Assembly: GCF_035998295.1 (NCBI RefSeq)
Contig: NZ_DASYHS010000173.1
Location: 1-59,486 of the forward strand
Reading direction: 5' to 3'
Length of the DNA: 59,486 nucleotides
Origin: DASYHS01 sp035998295
GTDB lineage: Bacteria > Pseudomonadota > Alphaproteobacteria > Azospirillales > Azospirillaceae
The translations under genes were made by a program, and so were the position numbers. The notes beneath the pieces were generated by a model. The model did not search any database and was not told where the DNA came from. It saw only the letters and a list, made by a program, of their open reading frames with translations. The stretch's first letter is position 1; every line of letters starts with the position of its first letter. Positions 55,792 through 59,486 of the stretch are shown piece after piece.

Positions 55792-57261
55792 TCAGGGAGC
55801 GGACGGCGGCGTCGCGGGAAAGACGAGGACGACGCGCGTCCCGCCGTCGGCCTGCGTGCTCATCGTCGCTGAGATCTGGCGCGAGAGATGGCTGACGAGC
55901 ACGCCGCCGAGGCCGGAGCCCTGCGGCCTCGGCACCCGCATGTCCGGACCGGCCGCGCCCGAGGCGGTCAGGCCGACGCCGTCGTCGGCGACCGCGAGCC
56001 GGATGAAGGCGCCGTCCCGGTCGAGCTCGACGCGGACGCGGCCTCCGGTCCCTGCCGGGAACGCGTGCCGGGCGGCGTTCGTCACCAGCTCGTTCACGAT
56101 CAGCCCGACCGGGACCGCGCGGTCGAGGTCGGTTTCGACCGCATCCCCCCGCGTCTCGACCGACATCTCTATCCGGGAGGCGTCCGTTCCCAGCGATTCC
56201 GCCAGGTCGGCGCACAGGCCGCGCAGATACGAGCCGAGGTCGACGCGCCCCGGATCGCCCCCCTGGGTCAGGCTGGCATGGGCGCGCGCGATCGCCATCA
56301 CGCGCTCGTGCGCGGCCAGGATGTGGCGCCGCCCGGACGCGTCGCCGAGACGGTCCGCCTGGAGCCGGAGCAGCGCCGCCACGACCTGGAGGTTGTTCTT
56401 GACCCTGTGGTTCAGCTCCTGCTGCAGGACCCGCTCGTGCCGGACCGCGTCGCGCAGCGAGGACTCGAGCACCTTGCGCGCGGTCACGTCGATGATGGTG
56501 CCGACGTAGCGGACCGCCCGCGTCTCGCCGCCGACCGTCGCGAACACCGCCTGGCCCGCCGCGACGATCCAGCGGAGCTGCCCGTCCGGCCGCACGATGC
56601 GGTACTCGTAGGTCTCCCGGCTGCGGATCGCCGGATCGAGGGCGCGGGCGCGGATCGCCTGCGTCACCTTCAGGTCTTCGGGATGGGTCACGTCGCGGAT
56701 GCGGTCGAAGGCCACCGGCTCGCCCGCGGGGAACCCGTAGATCTCCTTCGCCCGCTCGCTCCAGATCATGGCGCCCGTCACGAGGTTCCAGTCCCAGATG
56801 CCGAGGTCGGTCGAGGATACGGCAAGCTCCAGCCGCTCCCGGCTCTCGGCCAGGGCGGCCTCCGTCAGCCGCCGCTCCGTCACGTCCATCAGGATGCCGA
56901 CGATGCGCTCGGGCGTGCCGTCGGCGCCGCAGACGATCTCGCCGTGCAGCGACAGCCACCGCTCCCGCCCGTCCGGCAGCACGACGCGGTAGTCGTGGGC
57001 GACGTGCCGTTCGCCGGCGGCGAGCGCGCGGGCATAGGCGAGGCGGCCGCGCTCCTGGTCCTCGGGATGGTGGCGTGCGCGCAGGGGAGCAACCTCCGGC
57101 CCGACCTCCCCCGGCGCGAAGCCGTACATCGCGTCCACCAGCGGCGAGCGCTCGGCCGTGTCGGCGCGCAGGTCGAGGTTCCAGTAGCCGACCTTCGCCG
57201 AGGCGAGCGCCCGACCCAGCCGGCCCTCGGTGGGAGCACCCGCCGCCCGGTCCCCGCCCAT
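55792..57261 (-). CDS. PAS-domain sensor histidine kinase, HisKA_2/HWE type
   Basis: The product is 489 aa, with AAGGGGG before the ATG. There are two PAS/PAC units: ASAKVGYWNLDLRADTAERS with DYRVVLPDGRERWLSLHGEI, and VSSTDLGIWDWNLVTGAMIW with YEYRIVRPDGQLRWIVAAGQ. The HisKA_2 segment has the phospho-His in LQQELNHRVKNNLQVVAALL. The HATPase is LIVNELVTNAARHAFPAGTG. There is no membrane helix and no response regulator beside it. It converges with the PaaK-like gene 9 bp away. Confidence 0.93.
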   Translation of the reverse strand: MGGDRAAGAPTEGRLGRALASAKVGYWNLDLRADTAERSPLVDAMYGFAPGEVGPEVAPLRARHHPEDQERGRLAYARALAAGERHVAHDYRVVLPDGRERWLSLHGEIVCGADGTPERIVGILMDVTERRLTEAALAESRERLELAVSSTDLGIWDWNLVTGAMIWSERAKEIYGFPAGEPVAFDRIRDVTHPEDLKVTQAIRARALDPAIRSRETYEYRIVRPDGQLRWIVAAGQAVFATVGGETRAVRYVGTIIDVTARKVLESSLRDAVRHERVLQQELNHRVKNNLQVVAALLRLQADRLGDASGRRHILAAHERVMAIARAHASLTQGGDPGRVDLGSYLRGLCADLAESLGTDASRIEMSVETRGDAVETDLDRAVPVGLIVNELVTNAARHAFPAGTGGRVRVELDRDGAFIRLAVADDGVGLTASGAAGPDMRVPRPQGSGLGGVLVSHLSRQISATMSTQADGGTRVVLVFPATPPSAP

Positions 57262-57374
57262 CTGGCACCCCCTTCGAACGAAGTATCGCGACGCGGCAGT
57301 CTAGATCAAGTTCCCGGCCGGCGTGAGAGGTAACGGCACCGGGACCCGCGTCGCGGCAGCGTTCGGAAGGCGGC

Positions 57375-57692
57375 TCAGGAGATCAGGCCGCGGTCGCGCG
57401 CCAGCAGCATGATCCCGATGTCACGCCAGCACCCGACCAGCTCGTCGCCGGGACCGCCGGGGGTCTTGCGGATGTCGAATCCGCGTTCGAGGCAGAAGCC
57501 GAGGACGCGGTCCCGCCCGACCGTCGCATCAAAGTCTTCCGCCACCTCTTCCCAGGCGTCCCCGGCATCCGGGCACGCGGCGAACAGGTTCATCAGCACG
57601 CTCTCGAGAGCGGCCTCGTACTCGCTGCAGAACCGGTCGGTTCCGAAGCGCTCCAGCTCCCGTACCCGGTCGGCAATCGCGATCACCGTCAT
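57375..57692 (-). CDS. Hypothetical protein, about 105 aa
   Basis: The product begins MTVIAIADRVRELERFGTDR and is acidic and helical, with several Cys (FCSEYEA, FAACPDAG, GFCLERGF, VGCWRDIG). An ATG at 57713 would add 7 residues. It lies between the PAS kinase and the DegP terminator. I recognise no family. Length, start and function are uncertain. Confidence 0.5.
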   Translation of the reverse strand: MTVIAIADRVRELERFGTDRFCSEYEAALESVLMNLFAACPDAGDAWEEVAEDFDATVGRDRVLGFCLERGFDIRKTPGGPGDELVGCWRDIGIMLLARDRGLIS

Positions 57693-57786
57693 CCTCGACC
57701 CGCTCCGCTCCATCCGTCCGCAGCACGGAACGCGGGACATGACGGAAGGTTGCGGCATACCCGCGAAGGTACCTGCCGACACGAAA

Positions 57787-57814
57787 ACACCCGGGCCGCG
57801 AACGGCCCGGGTGT
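57787..57814 (-). terminator. Intrinsic terminator after degP
   Basis: ACACCCGGGCCG and CGGCCCGGGTGT form a perfect 12-bp stem with a 4-nt loop. On the minus strand the stem is followed by TTTTCGT, so it terminates transcription from degP 27 bp after its stop. Confidence 0.8.
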
Positions 57815-57840
57815 CGGGATCGTCTGCGCGCGGGGACGCG

Positions 57841-59430
57841 TCAGCCGCCGTCCGCGCCCTCCTCGCCGACCTGCTCGGCCAGCGGCAGTGCCGCGAACAG
57901 CGCGTTGCCCTGGCGCTCGCGCAGGACGAGGACGGAGTTCCGGTCCGCCTCCCGGGCGGCGTCGATCTGGGCGCTCACCTCGTCGGGGGTCTCGATCTTC
58001 TCCCCGCCGATGCGCCGGATCACGTCGCCGGGCTGGAAGCCCTGCTCGGCCGCCACGCTGTCGCGCTCGACGCCGGTCACGACGACGCCCTCGGTCCCGT
58101 CCTCGATGCCGTACTGGCGGCGCAGCTCGGGGGTCAGCTCCGACAGCTCGAGGCCGAGCGGCCCCTCCACGCCGTTCTCCTGCGCGGGCGCATCCTCCGC
58201 CGCCGCCATCTCGGTCTCCGACTGGAGACGGGCGATCTCGACGTCGAGGGTCTGGCGCTCGCCGTCGCGCAGGACGACCACCTCGCGCTCGGTGCCGACC
58301 TCGGTCGCGGCGACCGCGCGCGACAGCAGGCGCGGCTCCGCCACGTCGTCGCCGGCGTATTCGAGGATGACGTCGCCGGGCTCGATGCCGGCCTCGGCCG
58401 CCGGACTGCCGGGGACGACGTCGGCGACCAGGGCGCCGCGCGGCTCGTCGAGGCCCACGGCCTCCGCGATCTCGGGCGTGATCGGCTGGATCTGGACGCC
58501 GAGATAGCCGCGGACGACCTCGCCCTCCTCGCGGAGCTGGCGGATCACCGGCTGCGCGATGGAGGACGGGATCGCGAAGCCGATGCCGACCGAGCCGCCC
58601 GTGGGCGAGAAGATCGCGGTGTTCACCCCGACGACCAGGCCGTCCATGTCGAACAGGGGGCCGCCGGAATTGCCCCGGTTGATGGAGGCGTCGGTCTGCA
58701 GGAAGTCGTCATAGGGACCCGCGTTGATCTGGCGGGCGCGGGCCGAGATGATGCCGCTGGTCACGGTGCCGCCCAGGCCGAAGGGATTGCCGATCGCAAG
58801 CACCCAGTCGCCGACCTCGGCCTCGTCGGAGTTCCCCCATTCCACGGCCGTGAGCTCGCGGTCGGTCTCGACCTTGAGGAGGGCGAGGTCGGTGAGCGGG
58901 TCGGTCCCGATCACCTCGGCCGGCAGTTCCGTCTCGTCGGAGAGGATCACCTTCACCTCGTCGGCCTGCTCGACGACGTGGTTGTTGGTGACGATGTAGC
59001 CCGAGGGATCGACGATGAAGCCGGAGCCGAGCGCGCTGTCGGGCCGCTGTTCCATGTCGGGCGGCGCGAAGCGCTCGAAGAAGTCCTCGAGCGGCGAGCC
59101 CGGTGGGATCGGCAGCCCGGGAAGCCCGGGTATCCGCAGACCGCCGTCGCCCTCGGGCGCGGTCCGGGCCTGGGTCGTGGAGACGTTGACGACGGTCGGC
59201 AGCTTCTCCCTCGCCAGGGTCGCGAAGCTCTCCGGGCCGGAGTAGCTCCGCGCCTGCTGCTGCTGCGCCTGCCGGGCGTCCGGCTGCGTGCCCCGCTCTC
59301 CGGCGGGCAGGTCCTGGGCGGCGGCCCCGGCGGAGCAGACGGCGAGCGCGCCGGCGAGCGCCACCGCCCGCACCGGCCGGACCGCCCGGCGGAGACCCGC
59401 ATCCCGGCCGGACATTTCGATCGGACTCAT
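57841..59430 (-). CDS. degP: Periplasmic serine protease, Do/DegP family
   Basis: The product is 529 aa, with GAGGAGAGG before the ATG. The signal peptide (VALAGALAVCSAGAAAQ) directs it to the periplasm. The trypsin-like domain has His in IVTNNHVVEQ, Asp in TDPLTDLALLK and Ser in SINRGNSGGPLF. Two PDZ domains follow (about 285-380 and 430-510). There is a QAQQQQAR low-complexity stretch near the N-terminus. It degrades or refolds damaged envelope proteins. The C-terminus is acidic (EEGADGG). Confidence 0.95.
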   Translation of the reverse strand: MSPIEMSGRDAGLRRAVRPVRAVALAGALAVCSAGAAAQDLPAGERGTQPDARQAQQQQARSYSGPESFATLAREKLPTVVNVSTTQARTAPEGDGGLRIPGLPGLPIPPGSPLEDFFERFAPPDMEQRPDSALGSGFIVDPSGYIVTNNHVVEQADEVKVILSDETELPAEVIGTDPLTDLALLKVETDRELTAVEWGNSDEAEVGDWVLAIGNPFGLGGTVTSGIISARARQINAGPYDDFLQTDASINRGNSGGPLFDMDGLVVGVNTAIFSPTGGSVGIGFAIPSSIAQPVIRQLREEGEVVRGYLGVQIQPITPEIAEAVGLDEPRGALVADVVPGSPAAEAGIEPGDVILEYAGDDVAEPRLLSRAVAATEVGTEREVVVLRDGERQTLDVEIARLQSETEMAAAEDAPAQENGVEGPLGLELSELTPELRRQYGIEDGTEGVVVTGVERDSVAAEQGFQPGDVIRRIGGEKIETPDEVSAQIDAAREADRNSVLVLRERQGNALFAALPLAEQVGEEGADGG

Positions 59431-59486
59431 GGACCTCTCCTCATCTCATGACGGCGCGCCGCCCCCCGGCAACCGCGGGCGGCGCG

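Overview
The window is about 59.5 kb of high-GC DNA from an alphaproteobacterium, most likely a Rhodospirillales-type free-living or plant- or phototroph-associated organism. This rests on codon bias, the gene families, frequent GTG and TTG starts with strong GGAGG ribosome binding sites, an AcdR-AcdS pair, a TRAP operon next to a Cache-kinase two-component pair, and an alphaproteobacterial-type sulfoquinovose cluster. No rRNA, tRNA or CRISPR array was found. The replicon type cannot be judged from this window.

Layout. Positions 1-2922 are a mobile-element scar: the tail of an IS5-type transposase, a frameshifted IS701-like transposase remnant, a tyrosine-recombinase fragment, and a full-length P4-type integrase whose expected catalytic His reads Tyr. 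Next come ACC deaminase with a divergent Lrp-type regulator (3120-4756) and an odd protein (4886-5959) with a Pro-rich, IQR-motif N-terminus and a caspase-like His/Cys dyad. A TRAP transporter (dctQ-dctM-dctP) follows, with an adjacent NarL-type two-component pair and a 7-2-7 palindrome between them.

Positions 11770-24529 hold a nearly complete sulfoquinovose (SQ) Entner-Doudoroff catabolic operon. It comprises an SQ-type ABC importer, a GH31 sulfoquinovosidase with the KERW substrate motif, SQ dehydrogenase (SDR), lactonase, mutarotase-like epimerase, IlvD/Edd dehydratase and HpcH aldolase. A divergent LacI-type regulator sits beside a candidate operator. The sulfolactaldehyde dehydrogenase and a sulfonate exporter, expected for the pathway end, are not in the window.

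Positions 24608-32091 are mixed: SelO, photolyase, a PNPOx-like flavoprotein, an AhpD-like protein, a periplasmic Cache protein plus chemoreceptor, and free methionine-R-sulfoxide reductase.

Positions 32178-41017 hold a complete set of ebo genes: eboD-eboE-eboC-eboA-eboB as one tightly overlapping operon, with eboF separate. This is a widespread but biochemically unsolved biosynthetic or export cluster known from cyanobacteria, eustigmatophyte plastids and scattered bacteria. It is the strongest candidate here for an undescribed system.

Positions 41247-59430 carry a CBS-like sensor kinase, a small disordered protein, a terminase-small-subunit-like orphan with 63-bp repeats, aconitase, and a complete branched-chain-type ABC importer with an embedded acyl-CoA synthetase. 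A PaaK-like ligase, an HWE/HisKA_2 PAS kinase and a DegP protease close the window. Several genes carry short in-frame tandem repeats, and two related hairpin-type intergenic repeats are present.
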